Of a DNA stretch of 9,415 nt, positions 1-7,794 are shown piece after piece (position 1 is the first letter of the stretch; each line of letters starts with the position of its first letter). The stretch is from H2-BAC3 sp045863035 (GTDB lineage: Bacteria > Bacteroidota > Ignavibacteria > Ignavibacteriales > Ignavibacteriaceae), in NCBI GenBank assembly GCA_045863035.1, contig BTUV01000105.1, positions 1 to 9,415 of the forward strand. The letters are read 5' to 3'. The notes beneath the pieces were generated by a model. It searched no databases, was not told where the DNA came from, and was given only the letters and a program-made list of their open reading frames with translations. The position numbers and the translations under genes are program-made.

Positions 1-1783
1 CCGTAATCTCCTGCTCTTTATACTGCAATTGATACAGTTTATAATATATACCACGCTTTGCCAGCAGTTCCTGATGCGTGCCCATCTCGCGGATTTCCCC
101 CTTGTGCATCACGATGATCTTATCAGCATTCTGAATGGTTGATAACCGGTGCGCTATTACAATAGCAGTTCTCCCCTCAAGCAGTTTTTCGATAGCATGG
201 CGGATTATCAGTTCAGTCTCCGTATCAACGCTTGATGTGGCTTCATCCAGAATCAGGATGCGCGGGTCAAATGCCAGTGCACGGGCAAATGAGATAAGCT
301 GCTTCTGCCCCACACTAAGTGTCGCGCCGCGCTCTTTAACCGGCTCATTATACTGGTTCGGAAGCTCCATAATAAACTGATGCGCCCCGACAAGCTGTGC
401 TGCTTTTATCACTTGCTCCTCCGTGATATCAGGATTGTTCATGCTGATATTAGAAGCTATCGTACCGGAGAAAAGATATACATCCTGCAGCACGGTTGAG
501 ATATTTCGTCTCAGATCCTTCTTGGTAACCTGACGGATATCAATTCCGTCAACAGATATTTCTCCTTTGTTAATATCATAAAACCTGGTCAGGATATTAA
601 TAATGCTTGTTTTCCCCGCTCCTGTTGCACCAACGATTGCAACCGTCTGTCCCGGCTCAATAGTGAATGATATATCCTTTAGTATATATTCCTCTTTATT
701 ATACGCGAACCAGACTTTGTCAAACTGAATTTCACCCTTCGGCTGGGGGAACTCAACCGGATTATCAGGATCAGCGATTATCGTTTTATCATCAAGCAGC
801 TTAAATATCCTCTCAGATGATGCCATGGCAGTCTGCAGGATGTTATACTTCTCCGACAAATCCCTGATCGGACGGAAAAACATTTCTGTATATTGAATAA
901 ACGCAAAGAGTACGCCAATCGTTATGGTATTCTGCACAACCTGGCCTCCGCCATACCAGATTATCAGACCTATGGCGATTGAGCTGAGTAATTCCACCGC
1001 CGGAAAGAAGATTGCATAATAAAATATTGACTCGATATTCGCCTTACGGTGATCAGCGTTTATGCCGGAAAAGTTTTTAAACTCTTTCCCCTGACGGTTA
1101 AATAACTGCACGATTGAAATTCCGGTAATATGCTCCTGCATATAGGAGTTAAGCCGGGCAAGATGCAGCCGCACATCGCGGTAATTCTCCCGGACTTTTC
1201 TCCTGAAAAGAAATGTGCCATATATCAGAAAAGGGAGCACGGAGAGCGTAACAAACGAAAGCTGCCAGTCCAGGAAGAACATGAAGCCCAGTATCCACGC
1301 AATGATAAACAAATCACTGAAGACCATCACAATACCTGATGAGAACATTTCATTCAGTGACTCAACATCATTGGTCACGCGGGTTACTATTCTGCCGATG
1401 GGCGTTTTGTCGAAGTACTTTGCAGCAAGGCGTTGTGTGTGTCTGAAGAGTCCCTTCCTCAAATCAAGTATAGTTCTTTGCCCCAGAAGCTGTGTATAAT
1501 AGGTCAGGAAATACTGAATAAACGACTGAAGTATGAGTGAACCCATTAACGCAATTGTAATCCACATCAGTCCGGTATAATTACTCGATGCAATGTAGTC
1601 ATCAACGGCGAGTTTGGTCAGGTAAGGACGCAGCGGTCCGAGGGCTGCCACAACCATATTCAGCATGATTGCCGCAAACACATATTTCTTATAGGGCTTT
1701 ATATATCCCAGAAGCCGCCGCATCAGCCGTGCGTCGTATGCTTTTCCTAATATTTCATCTTCTTGTCTGGGATCTGTGCTCAT
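1..1783 (-). CDS. ABC exporter half-transporter B (catalytic-Glu subunit of a heterodimer), 3' end cut by window edge
   Basis: An inner-membrane exporter half-transporter with a fused transmembrane domain (about residues 20-330) and an ATPase domain. I translated it from ATG at 1783; 594 codons are visible with no stop, so only a few C-terminal residues should be missing. Visible motifs are Walker A GATGAGKT (385-392), Q-loop Gln433, signature LSVGQ (489-493), Walker B ending LILDEATSS with catalytic Glu514, and switch His545 in IAHRLST. The transmembrane part has the GRIVTRVTNDVESLNEMF stretch that I associate with YheH/BmrD-like subunits. The signature deviates from LSGGQ while the catalytic Glu is kept. 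This is the expected complement of the subunit at 3056-4810, which has LSGGQ but lacks the Glu. Heterodimer formation is inferred from family knowledge. The substrate cannot be told from sequence; drugs, lipids or peptides are all possible. No Shine-Dalgarno is visible upstream, where the leader is very AT-rich. Confidence 0.93.
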   Translation of the reverse strand, partial: MSTDPRQEDEILGKAYDARLMRRLLGYIKPYKKYVFAAIMLNMVVAALGPLRPYLTKLAVDDYIASSNYTGLMWITIALMGSLILQSFIQYFLTYYTQLLGQRTILDLRKGLFRHTQRLAAKYFDKTPIGRIVTRVTNDVESLNEMFSSGIVMVFSDLFIIAWILGFMFFLDWQLSFVTLSVLPFLIYGTFLFRRKVRENYRDVRLHLARLNSYMQEHITGISIVQLFNRQGKEFKNFSGINADHRKANIESIFYYAIFFPAVELLSSIAIGLIIWYGGGQVVQNTITIGVLFAFIQYTEMFFRPIRDLSEKYNILQTAMASSERIFKLLDDKTIIADPDNPVEFPQPKGEIQFDKVWFAYNKEEYILKDISFTIEPGQTVAIVGATGAGKTSIINILTRFYDINKGEISVDGIDIRQVTKKDLRRNISTVLQDVYLFSGTIASNISMNNPDITEEQVIKAAQLVGAHQFIMELPNQYNEPVKERGATLSVGQKQLISFARALAFDPRILILDEATSSVDTETELIIRHAIEKLLEGRTAIVIAHRLSTIQNADKIIVMHKGEIREMGTHQELLAKRGIYYKLYQLQYKEQEIT

Positions 1784-1830
1784 ATATAATTATTAATCAA
1801 TTTTCATTTTTATTAAATTTTTCGTTCCAG
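1776..1830. repeat. 55-bp sequence repeated identically across the N gap (copy 1)
   Basis: These 55 bases recur without mismatch at 1931-1985, directly after the N run. This copy includes the first codons and leader of half-transporter B. The exact match ends at the Ns on both inner sides, as expected when two contigs ending in the same k-mer are scaffolded without being merged. I infer an assembly artefact, not a biological repeat. Confidence 0.9.
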
Positions 1831-1930
1831 NNNNNNNNNNNNNNNNNNNNNNNNNNNNNNNNNNNNNNNNNNNNNNNNNNNNNNNNNNNNNNNNNNNNNN
1901 NNNNNNNNNNNNNNNNNNNNNNNNNNNNNN
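1831..1930. other. Assembly gap of exactly 100 N
   Basis: One hundred consecutive Ns, a conventional placeholder length for a gap of unknown size. Because identical 55-bp ends flank it, the true gap is probably zero and one copy of the 55 bp is redundant. No gene is interrupted: half-transporter B starts at 1783 and the dehydrogenase ends at 2042. Confidence 0.97.
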
Positions 1931-1985
1931 GTGCTCATATATAATTATTAATCAATTTTCATTTTTATTAAATTTTTCGTTCCAG
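1931..1985. repeat. 55-bp sequence repeated identically across the N gap (copy 2)
   Basis: Identical to 1776-1830. It contains the ATG and first bases of half-transporter B again, but these run straight into the Ns on their coding side, so this is not a second gene. Removing the Ns and one copy leaves about 103 bp between the dehydrogenase stop and the transporter start. Confidence 0.9.
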
Positions 1986-1986
1986 C

Positions 1987-2030
1987 AGAGACGATGCATG
2001 CATCGTCTCTACAAATGCATCGTCTCTACA
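1987..2030. repeat. Palindromic REP-like element with a tandem half-copy
   Basis: Bases 1987-2010 are a perfect 24-bp palindrome with half-site agagacgatgca. The right arm plus flank (1998-2013, atgcatcgtctctaca) is repeated exactly at 2015-2030 after a single base. It lies between the dehydrogenase stop and the transporter B start. Similar gtagagacg...cgtctctac palindromes are, from memory, frequent dispersed repeats in cyanobacteria and FCB genomes. In RNA it would fold into a 12-bp stem with essentially no loop beyond the self-complementary centre, so it might affect mRNA stability or attenuate the distal gene. No T-run follows it, so I do not call a terminator. Confidence 0.75.
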
Positions 2031-2041
2031 CAGAATAAAAA

Positions 2042-3052
2042 CTACACAATTTTGTAATACTGCGTTCCGCCGAAAAATCCTCTGATATTATTGGCGGTTG
2101 TATCTAAAATTCTTTCTATCGCTTCAATCGAATCAAATGCCATGTGCGGTGTGATAATCACATTTTCTCTCCGGAGCAGGATATTCCTCCGCATTGCTGC
2201 TTCAAGATGCTCCATGGATACATTCTTAGAAAGCATCTGATTTTCCTCAAGCGCGAGTTCCTCTCCCTCAAACACATCCAGACCTGCTCCGCCAAAGATG
2301 CCGGTATCAATAGCATGATACAGTGCACTCGGTTCAATCAGTCCTGACCGCGCCGTATTAATAAATAATGTGCCCTTTTTCACCAGCCCGATATTGCTCA
2401 TGTTAATCATATAGCGGGTTGATTCATTATACGGGCAGTGCAACGATATAATATCCGAAGTTGAAAGCAGTTTCTCAAGCGAAACATATTCAACCTCCAG
2501 CACCTCCTGTATCATGTGGTTTTTCTTCAGGTCGTAAGTAATAACCTTCATGCCAAACCCCCGGGCTATTTTCATTACATGCACGCCTATATTACCAGCG
2601 CCGACCACACCAAGCACTTTATCCTTCAGATCAAAACCGCGCAGCCCTTCAAGAGAAAAATTCCCCTGCGTGGTTCGTATATATGCCTTGTGCAGATTCC
2701 GTGAAAGTGCAAGTATAAGTGCAAAGGTATGTTCAGCTACGGTATTCTCGCCGTAATAAGGAACATTGCAAACGGAGATTTTCCGCTTCTGTGCAGCTTT
2801 CAGATTTATATGATTAAACCCGGTGCTCCGGGTGGTAATCAGTTTCAGGTTATTTGCTTTTTTCAGGATATCCTCTGTAATCTTGGAATAGATAAACACG
2901 GAGACCACATCCAGCCCTTTGAGGAGGTCTGCGTTTTGTGAACCCAGTGCCTCCGGATAAAAGAAGAGTTCTTCATTTTTACCGAAATATTTTTTTATAT
3001 ATTTCTTTTCAGACGGGGTAATCTCAAAGAAGCCGATTTTTAGTTTTGCCAT
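2042..3052 (-). CDS. D-isomer-specific 2-hydroxyacid dehydrogenase (D-lactate dehydrogenase-like)
   Basis: A cytoplasmic NAD-dependent oxidoreductase that interconverts a 2-keto acid and a D-2-hydroxy acid, with pyruvate/D-lactate the most likely pair. The 336 residues fit the family length. The Rossmann glycine motif GAGNIG is at 151-156, followed by Asp174 at the end of the second strand, which favours NAD over NADP. The catalytic triad is present: Arg235 in NTARSG, Glu264 in DVFEGE and His303 in TPHMA. TRSTGFNHIN (74-83) matches a conserved substrate-domain segment. The ATG lies 3 bp after the stop of half-transporter A, and a GAGGAA Shine-Dalgarno sits 6 nt upstream inside that gene's end, so the two are almost certainly co-transcribed and coupled. 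Exact substrate is uncertain; other 2-hydroxyacid dehydrogenases share these motifs. Its place between two exporter halves is unusual. Confidence 0.93.
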   Translation of the reverse strand: MAKLKIGFFEITPSEKKYIKKYFGKNEELFFYPEALGSQNADLLKGLDVVSVFIYSKITEDILKKANNLKLITTRSTGFNHINLKAAQKRKISVCNVPYYGENTVAEHTFALILALSRNLHKAYIRTTQGNFSLEGLRGFDLKDKVLGVVGAGNIGVHVMKIARGFGMKVITYDLKKNHMIQEVLEVEYVSLEKLLSTSDIISLHCPYNESTRYMINMSNIGLVKKGTLFINTARSGLIEPSALYHAIDTGIFGGAGLDVFEGEELALEENQMLSKNVSMEHLEAAMRRNILLRRENVIITPHMAFDSIEAIERILDTTANNIRGFFGGTQYYKIV

Positions 3053-3055
3053 GTC

Positions 3056-4810
3056 TTATTCCTCGTTATATTCTTCAATTTCTTTTTCAAGTAATTGCTT
3101 GTAATAAATATCCGCGTAAATTCCGTTCATAGTCATAAGTTCATCGTGCGTGCCCTGTTCGGCAATTTTTCCTGAGGCCAGTACAAATATCATATCTGCA
3201 TCCTTCACCGTAGAAACGCGGTGGCTTATAATAATGCTTGTTCTTCCTTTCATAAAGGATTTCAGCCGGGTTAAAATTTCTTCTTCGGTGTTGGTGTCAA
3301 CTGCCGAGAATGAGTCATCCAGAACCAGGATTGAAGGATCGGTAATCAGCGCGCGGGTGAGAGCAGCACGCTGCTTTTGTCCGCCGGAAAGAGTAATACC
3401 CCGTTCGCCCACCATCGTGTTATATTTTCCGGGAAAATCCTCTGCATCTTTATCAAAGCGTGATATATGTGCTGCAGCCATTAACTTTTCTTCGCTTACA
3501 TCATCCCGTCCGTAGGTCAGGTTATTCCGGATTGAATCAGAAAACAGAAAAGTTTCCTGAGGCACAATACCCATATTTGTCCGGAGTACTCTGAGCGGTA
3601 TATCCTTCACACTCCTGCCGTCAATCAGAACTTCACCTGAGGTTGTGTCATACATCCGCGAAATAAGATGTATCATGGTGGTTTTGCCTGATCCTGTACC
3701 CCCCATTATGGCTACTGTCTGCCCCTGCTTAATTTTTATATTAATATTGCTCAGCACCTCCGGCAGATATTCCGCGTACCTGAATGAAACATCGCGGAAT
3801 TCGATTTCTCCCTTAATATCAGTAATGCCGGTATCTGTTTTATCAGAATCGTCAATTTCGTAGGGCTCTGCAAAAATCTTATTCAGACGCTTCATGCTTG
3901 CTTCGGCCTGCTGAATGATATTTATAACCCATCCCACCGCAATCATCGGCCAGATAAGAATGCCGAGATATATCACCAGCGCTGTGATATCGCCAAGCAT
4001 GAGCTGTTTGTCAATCACCATAGTACCCCCCGCCCAGATGACTATTATAATAGATACACCAGTTATCAGAAAGAGCACCGGCTGAAAGAGTGCCTGAACG
4101 CGAACCAGACTCATGTTCTTCTCAAGGTACTCCTGGCTGAGCCGGTCAAATTCCTTTATCTCATTTTCTTCACGGACGTAGGATTTAATAACCCGTATCC
4201 CGGAAAAATTCTCCTGCGCACGGGTGGTCAGTTCCGAAAATTTTTCCTGAATAAGGGTAAACCGGCGGTGAATCTTTTTTCCGACCAGATACACCACCAC
4301 GGAGAGCAGTGGCAGGGGTATGAGTGCATACAGGGTAATTGCGGCACTTATTTTAAACATCAGAATAACGGTAATCACCAGACGCACGAATGTATCTATA
4401 GAATACATGACCGCCGGACCGATAAACATCCGCACCGCATTAATATCGCTGGTGGCATGAGCCATCAGGTTGCCGGTGGAGTTATTCTGGAAATAGCGGA
4501 GAGGCAGCTTTTGGATGTGTGCCCAGAAATCCCCCCGCAGGTCATACTCAATTTCCCGCGAAACCACGATAATCGTCTGCCGGATAAGAAACCGGAAAAT
4601 ACCCGCACCCAGAGAAAACAGGACGATCATCCAGGCATAGCGGGCCAGGTTATCATAAGCAGGGGCATTTTGCAGCTCATTTATGGCATCCTTAATCATC
4701 ATGGGGATGTAAACCGTACCCATATTAGAGATCAGGATAAAAATCAGCCCCAGAGCCAGTTTGGTCCGGTACCGGAGGAAGTATTTTTTCAGAGTTGCAA
4801 GATTTTGCAT
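3056..4810 (-). CDS. ABC exporter half-transporter A (degenerate-site subunit of a heterodimer)
   Basis: A full-length 584-residue type IV ABC exporter half: transmembrane domain about residues 15-310, then the ATPase domain. Motifs are Walker A GGTGSGKTT (370-378), Q-loop Gln418 in VPQE, signature LSGGQ (474-478), Walker B ILVLDD (494-499), D-loop SAVD (502-505) and switch His530 in SHRVST. Asp499 stands where the catalytic Glu is expected, so the site formed with this Walker B should hydrolyse ATP poorly. Such subunits (BmrC/YheI, TM287) pair with one that keeps the Glu, and that partner is the gene at 1-1783. The order degenerate subunit then catalytic subunit matches B. subtilis bmrC-bmrD as I recall it. 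AAGGG lies 4 nt before the ATG. It is the first gene of the probable operon. Transport substrate unknown. Confidence 0.95.
   Translation of the reverse strand: MQNLATLKKYFLRYRTKLALGLIFILISNMGTVYIPMMIKDAINELQNAPAYDNLARYAWMIVLFSLGAGIFRFLIRQTIIVVSREIEYDLRGDFWAHIQKLPLRYFQNNSTGNLMAHATSDINAVRMFIGPAVMYSIDTFVRLVITVILMFKISAAITLYALIPLPLLSVVVYLVGKKIHRRFTLIQEKFSELTTRAQENFSGIRVIKSYVREENEIKEFDRLSQEYLEKNMSLVRVQALFQPVLFLITGVSIIIVIWAGGTMVIDKQLMLGDITALVIYLGILIWPMIAVGWVINIIQQAEASMKRLNKIFAEPYEIDDSDKTDTGITDIKGEIEFRDVSFRYAEYLPEVLSNINIKIKQGQTVAIMGGTGSGKTTMIHLISRMYDTTSGEVLIDGRSVKDIPLRVLRTNMGIVPQETFLFSDSIRNNLTYGRDDVSEEKLMAAAHISRFDKDAEDFPGKYNTMVGERGITLSGGQKQRAALTRALITDPSILVLDDSFSAVDTNTEEEILTRLKSFMKGRTSIIISHRVSTVKDADMIFVLASGKIAEQGTHDELMTMNGIYADIYYKQLLEKEIEEYNEE
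3059..3064 (-). promoter_or_regulatory. Shine-Dalgarno GAGGAA of the dehydrogenase gene
   Basis: GAGGAA on the minus strand overlaps the last codons of half-transporter A and sits 6 nt before the dehydrogenase ATG, with the upstream stop codon in between. This supports the chosen start and suggests translational coupling. Confidence 0.7.
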
Positions 4811-5105
4811 TAAGCCCTTATGAAGCAGAATTTATATGTTTCAACATCTAAATTTACGGAAATGTTCACTTTGTAAGAGATGAATTTTTAATGAAAGGAA
4901 GGGGAAAATAATTAGTCGTGAGGAGGCAGAAATCAGTGATGTTTCGGAGGATTCTTTGCGGCTTTGCGCGAGGTTCGGGTCGCTCAACGACTCAAAGGAC
5001 AGCAAGGACTATAACGACAGCCATGATAGCAGAGTCCTCCTACTTACGCTTCGCGTAACTCTGCGCTTAAACTTTGCTTACATTGCGTTTAAAGATTCCG
5101 GCAAC
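4811..5105. other. Intergenic spacer with decayed repeats, no gene seen
   Basis: This 295-bp spacer separates the T9SS protein from half-transporter A and must hold the exporter operon's promoter. I could not pick a convincing -35/-10 or Bacteroidota-type pair. It contains a copy of the dispersed repeat (4952-5018), an aaaataattagt..tgagga segment (4905-4924) related to the repeat at 7667-7696, and a short hairpin, ttacgc/gcgtaa with a 3-nt loop (5044-5058). The tail has direct-repeat-like gcgcttaaac and gcgtttaaag. No open frame of substance is seen on either strand. Confidence 0.7.
4952..5018 (+). repeat. Dispersed intergenic repeat, copy 1
   Basis: It starts ttctttgcggctttgcgcga and ends with aaaggacagcaaggactata then acgac. 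A diverged copy in the same orientation is at 7727-7794, so the two copies sit in the spacers on either side of the T9SS gene. Matching blocks include ttctttgcgg, tttgcgc, aaaggacag and ataacgac. No coding potential is evident. Confidence 0.75.
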
Positions 5106-7589
5106 CTACCTTAAAAGTATCATCTTAACCACACTTCTGTATTCCCCTGCCTTCATCTCACAGAAGTAGATGCCGCTTGCAAGTTTGCTTCCGTCAAAGG
5201 TAACTGTATGAGTTCCCGCCGACTTTTCACCCGACTCAATTACTCCTGCCAGCCGTCCAAGTGCATCATAAACTTTTAACTCAACCATTCCTGATTGAGG
5301 CAGAGAATAGGTAATCTTTGTCTCCGGATTAAAGGGATTCGGATAGTTCTGATGCAATTTATATTCTGACGGAATGATATCCGAAGGTTCATCAGCACTG
5401 GTTATACTTGAAAGCTGGAATATCCTTCCATAAATATCATACGTTACACCCGAATGATTGCCCCAGGTGAGTCCAATTGATGTCCCTGAAACAGTTAAAA
5501 GAAAGTTCTGCAAATCGCTGATATTGCTTGCCAGAACCACCGGATTTTTCAGCGGCGTGCCGTCCATTTTATACGGTCTGCAGACAATCTTTCCGCCGGT
5601 ATCCCGGTAGTATAGCAGATAATAAGAACCGTCACCTTTTTCAACCTGGAAGTTTTGCCCCGGATAGCCAACCTGCACATCAGTAACCGTACCTGCTCTG
5701 AGCAGAGAAACTTTCATCATAGCAACATTAACAGGAGAGCCCCACCCCTGATATATATACACAACTACATCGCGACCCATATATACGCCCTGGGTATTGG
5801 TAAACGGACCTTCACGAATTTCGAAAGTGCTGTCTGTAAACACACCTGTATTGCCCCAGCGGATAAGCCATGAGTCCGCATGCTCCTGATTAAGTGAAAT
5901 CTGATTCCACAACTGCACTGAGTCAGTAATTATTTTACTGCTTTGCATCATAAACGCGCTGCTCATTACTCCTGCCCGCAGGATACCGTTATCATTTGCA
6001 GCATAAACAAGTGTTCCGCTGCTGCTTTCTCTGAAGACAACCGGGTGAGTGGACAGGAAAACCGAGCCATCCATCCCCCGGATACTATCGGTAGCGGTAA
6101 CCACAAAATCTGAATTATATCTATCTACAAGAGTTGCCACATTTTCACCAACGCTTACAGTACGAATACCAAACATGTCGCCATCTTTAAACACACCATA
6201 TTGTGCCGTACCTAAAGGATAACTGATGGTATCTGCTGCAGAACCTGTCCGGTTCACTCTTGTTGCATATATCCCCTTTTCATTAAGATACCCTGCAATA
6301 AAACTGCCGCTGTGCCCGACGGGAACTAAAAATTTATTTGATTCATTACTCTGAGGCGGATCTTCACAGAGCTTTGTGCTTCCTGTCTGATTAAAACTCT
6401 GAAGCTCCCGTATATATACATCATCTTCATCTGTGTAAGGAGAAAACATTTTTCCATTTGTGTAACTTGCAGTATATCTTGTTAGATCATACCGCGTGGT
6501 GGTGTAATAGGAGTTCACCTGAGCCGGACTGTTGTCCGTAAAAAATCTATATACATGGTAGCCATACTGTCCGTTCTGAAGCTGATCGGTTGCCACAAGT
6601 AAATCAAACGAGCCATCGCGGGTATTGGAAATACTTATCCCTCTGAAACCCTCACCATCAGCAGAGATATCAGGTACCGCAAGTGAGTCTGGTCCTGAGA
6701 TGATGCTGCCGCTGTGACTGACTGCTGCTGTATATATCTTTCCCCGGTAAAAATAGATCACCCGGTAAGCGTGATTGTCAACCGGCTTAACGTACATCGG
6801 AGGAGCCATTTCCGCATAGCCAATACCATATAATAAACCGCTGAAAGTAAAAAGCAGAACTGAGTCGGCCAAAACACTATCCTGCGCATCATAGAAGCGG
6901 GCGTAAATGCGGTGTTCGGGGTCTGTACCCATCATATCCCATGGCTGGCGCACCCAGAAAATTGCCGGTGCCCCGCCGGTACCGGTCGTTGAGGTCACGT
7001 AAATGGCATCCATTATACCTGTTTCAGCATGTTCATATACCGGAACTGCATCAGAAGTAAACTTGCTCCGGTAAATATAGCCGTTGAGTGCGGTGTGCGT
7101 TACAAATCCGTCCGAAAGAGCTGCTGCAGAGTAGCTAAACCCCATCCAGCCGGTGCCGCACCAGCTTGTCGGGTATCCGCTGACCGGAACCTCGCTCCCG
7201 ACCGGCTCGCCATTCACATAACGCTGGGCTGCAACTAAATAATAACTATCATCAAACATATAAGGCGACCACCTGCCGGAAAACGCAATAAACTGATTTC
7301 CCGTTAAAAACAGGATGTCACGGTTGCCATTTATAGGTTTTGGATCGCTTAAGAACGTGCCATCTGAAGAGACCCTGCGGTAGAAATAATCCTGCCGGCC
7401 AAAGCGGTGGTCTTCCCATGCGACCAAAAAATCACCGGAGTCATTGTGAAAAAGGCGTGGATCTGTCTGGAGCAGCGGAGCATCCGGCTGGTCTGTACCG
7501 ATTCGGTAGGTATCTCTGAGGAGTACTGGGTTCTGAGCAAAAAGGATTGCCCCCGAGAGAACCAAAAGGAGAACTATTCTAACGACCAT
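5106..7589 (-). CDS. Secreted T9SS cargo protein with C-terminal type A sorting domain
   Basis: An 827-residue exported protein. Residues 1-19 form a signal peptide (VVRIVLLLVLSGAILFAQ), giving Sec export to the periplasm. The last 87 residues, from about 741, are a T9SS type A sorting domain: NYPNPFNP (748-755), then TYSLPQSG, VELKVYDALGR and ASGIYF, ending in VVKMILLR. Such a tail directs secretion across the outer membrane and is normally cleaved. The middle is beta-rich and lacks catalytic motifs I recognise. FLVAWEDHRFGRQDYFYRR (54-72) and GLTWGNHSGVTYDIYGR (about 706-722) look like diverged copies of a W-x-D/N-x-R/Y-D-x-Y blade, which suggests a beta-propeller-like fold; this is inference. 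The start is supported by the signal peptide and by AAGGA 8 nt upstream. It appears monocistronic. Function unknown. Confidence 0.92.
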   Translation of the reverse strand: MVVRIVLLLVLSGAILFAQNPVLLRDTYRIGTDQPDAPLLQTDPRLFHNDSGDFLVAWEDHRFGRQDYFYRRVSSDGTFLSDPKPINGNRDILFLTGNQFIAFSGRWSPYMFDDSYYLVAAQRYVNGEPVGSEVPVSGYPTSWCGTGWMGFSYSAAALSDGFVTHTALNGYIYRSKFTSDAVPVYEHAETGIMDAIYVTSTTGTGGAPAIFWVRQPWDMMGTDPEHRIYARFYDAQDSVLADSVLLFTFSGLLYGIGYAEMAPPMYVKPVDNHAYRVIYFYRGKIYTAAVSHSGSIISGPDSLAVPDISADGEGFRGISISNTRDGSFDLLVATDQLQNGQYGYHVYRFFTDNSPAQVNSYYTTTRYDLTRYTASYTNGKMFSPYTDEDDVYIRELQSFNQTGSTKLCEDPPQSNESNKFLVPVGHSGSFIAGYLNEKGIYATRVNRTGSAADTISYPLGTAQYGVFKDGDMFGIRTVSVGENVATLVDRYNSDFVVTATDSIRGMDGSVFLSTHPVVFRESSSGTLVYAANDNGILRAGVMSSAFMMQSSKIITDSVQLWNQISLNQEHADSWLIRWGNTGVFTDSTFEIREGPFTNTQGVYMGRDVVVYIYQGWGSPVNVAMMKVSLLRAGTVTDVQVGYPGQNFQVEKGDGSYYLLYYRDTGGKIVCRPYKMDGTPLKNPVVLASNISDLQNFLLTVSGTSIGLTWGNHSGVTYDIYGRIFQLSSITSADEPSDIIPSEYKLHQNYPNPFNPETKITYSLPQSGMVELKVYDALGRLAGVIESGEKSAGTHTVTFDGSKLASGIYFCEMKAGEYRSVVKMILLR

Positions 7590-7615
7590 GTCGTTATTCC
7601 TTCAGATGTGTCAGA

Positions 7616-7647
7616 GAAAATTAACATATTCCTCTGAAACAACCAAA
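7616..7647 (-). promoter_or_regulatory. Possible Bacteroidota-type promoter of the T9SS protein gene
   Basis: On the minus strand TTTG (7644-7647) is followed after 20 nt by TAATTTTC (7616-7623), matching 7 of 8 positions of the TAnnTTTG element known from Bacteroides. Transcription would then start about 20 nt before the ATG, leaving room for the AAGGA ribosome site at 7598-7602. The position is good, but the spacer is AT-rich and whether this lineage uses that consensus is an assumption. Confidence 0.35.
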
Positions 7648-7666
7648 CCGGAAAAATGTACAATTC

Positions 7667-7696
7667 AATTAGTAATGAGGAATTAGTAATTAGTAA
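7667..7696 (+). repeat. 30-bp repeat, left arm of an inverted pair
   Basis: It begins aattagtaatgaggaattag and continues with further AATTAG-like units. The reverse complement occurs at 9301-9330 with one mismatch in 30. The two arms enclose Y, the X remnant and Z, a block of about 1.66 kb. The sequence is low in complexity, so it may be a dispersed spacer repeat and not a mobile-element end. Confidence 0.75.
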
Positions 7697-7726
7697 AGGG
7701 AGGGAGGAATTATGCTTTTAAAATAC

Positions 7727-7794
7727 TTCTTTGCGGTTTTGCGCAAGGTTCTCCAGGGGCTAAGGACGTAAAGGACAGTAAGGACAATAACGAC
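7727..7794 (+). repeat. Dispersed intergenic repeat, copy 2
   Basis: A diverged copy of 4952-5018 in the same orientation, running from ttctttgcggttttgcgcaa to aggacaataacgac. Both copies lie in spacers next to the T9SS gene. Confidence 0.75.

Noticed and set aside
1931..1985. Second start of half-transporter B or a true duplicated leader
   Set aside because: Exact 55-bp identity ending at the Ns on both sides is better explained by unmerged contig ends.
3150..3515. Plus-strand open frame of 121 codons
   Set aside because: Lies entirely antisense to the ATPase domain of half-transporter A, which has all family motifs; no ribosome site or recognisable protein.
4268..4813. Plus-strand open frame of 181 codons
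   Set aside because: Antisense to the membrane domain of half-transporter A; His/Gln-rich composition is typical of a complementary-frame shadow.
4811..4880. Promoter for the exporter operon, TAAATTTA on the minus strand
   Set aside because: The -7-like element is present, but no TTTG lies at a suitable distance upstream, so it is not distinguishable from AT-rich background.
5044..5058. Hairpin ttacgc-ttc-gcgtaa downstream of the T9SS gene as a terminator
   Set aside because: Short stem with no T-run behind it; more likely part of the decayed repeat sequence in this spacer.
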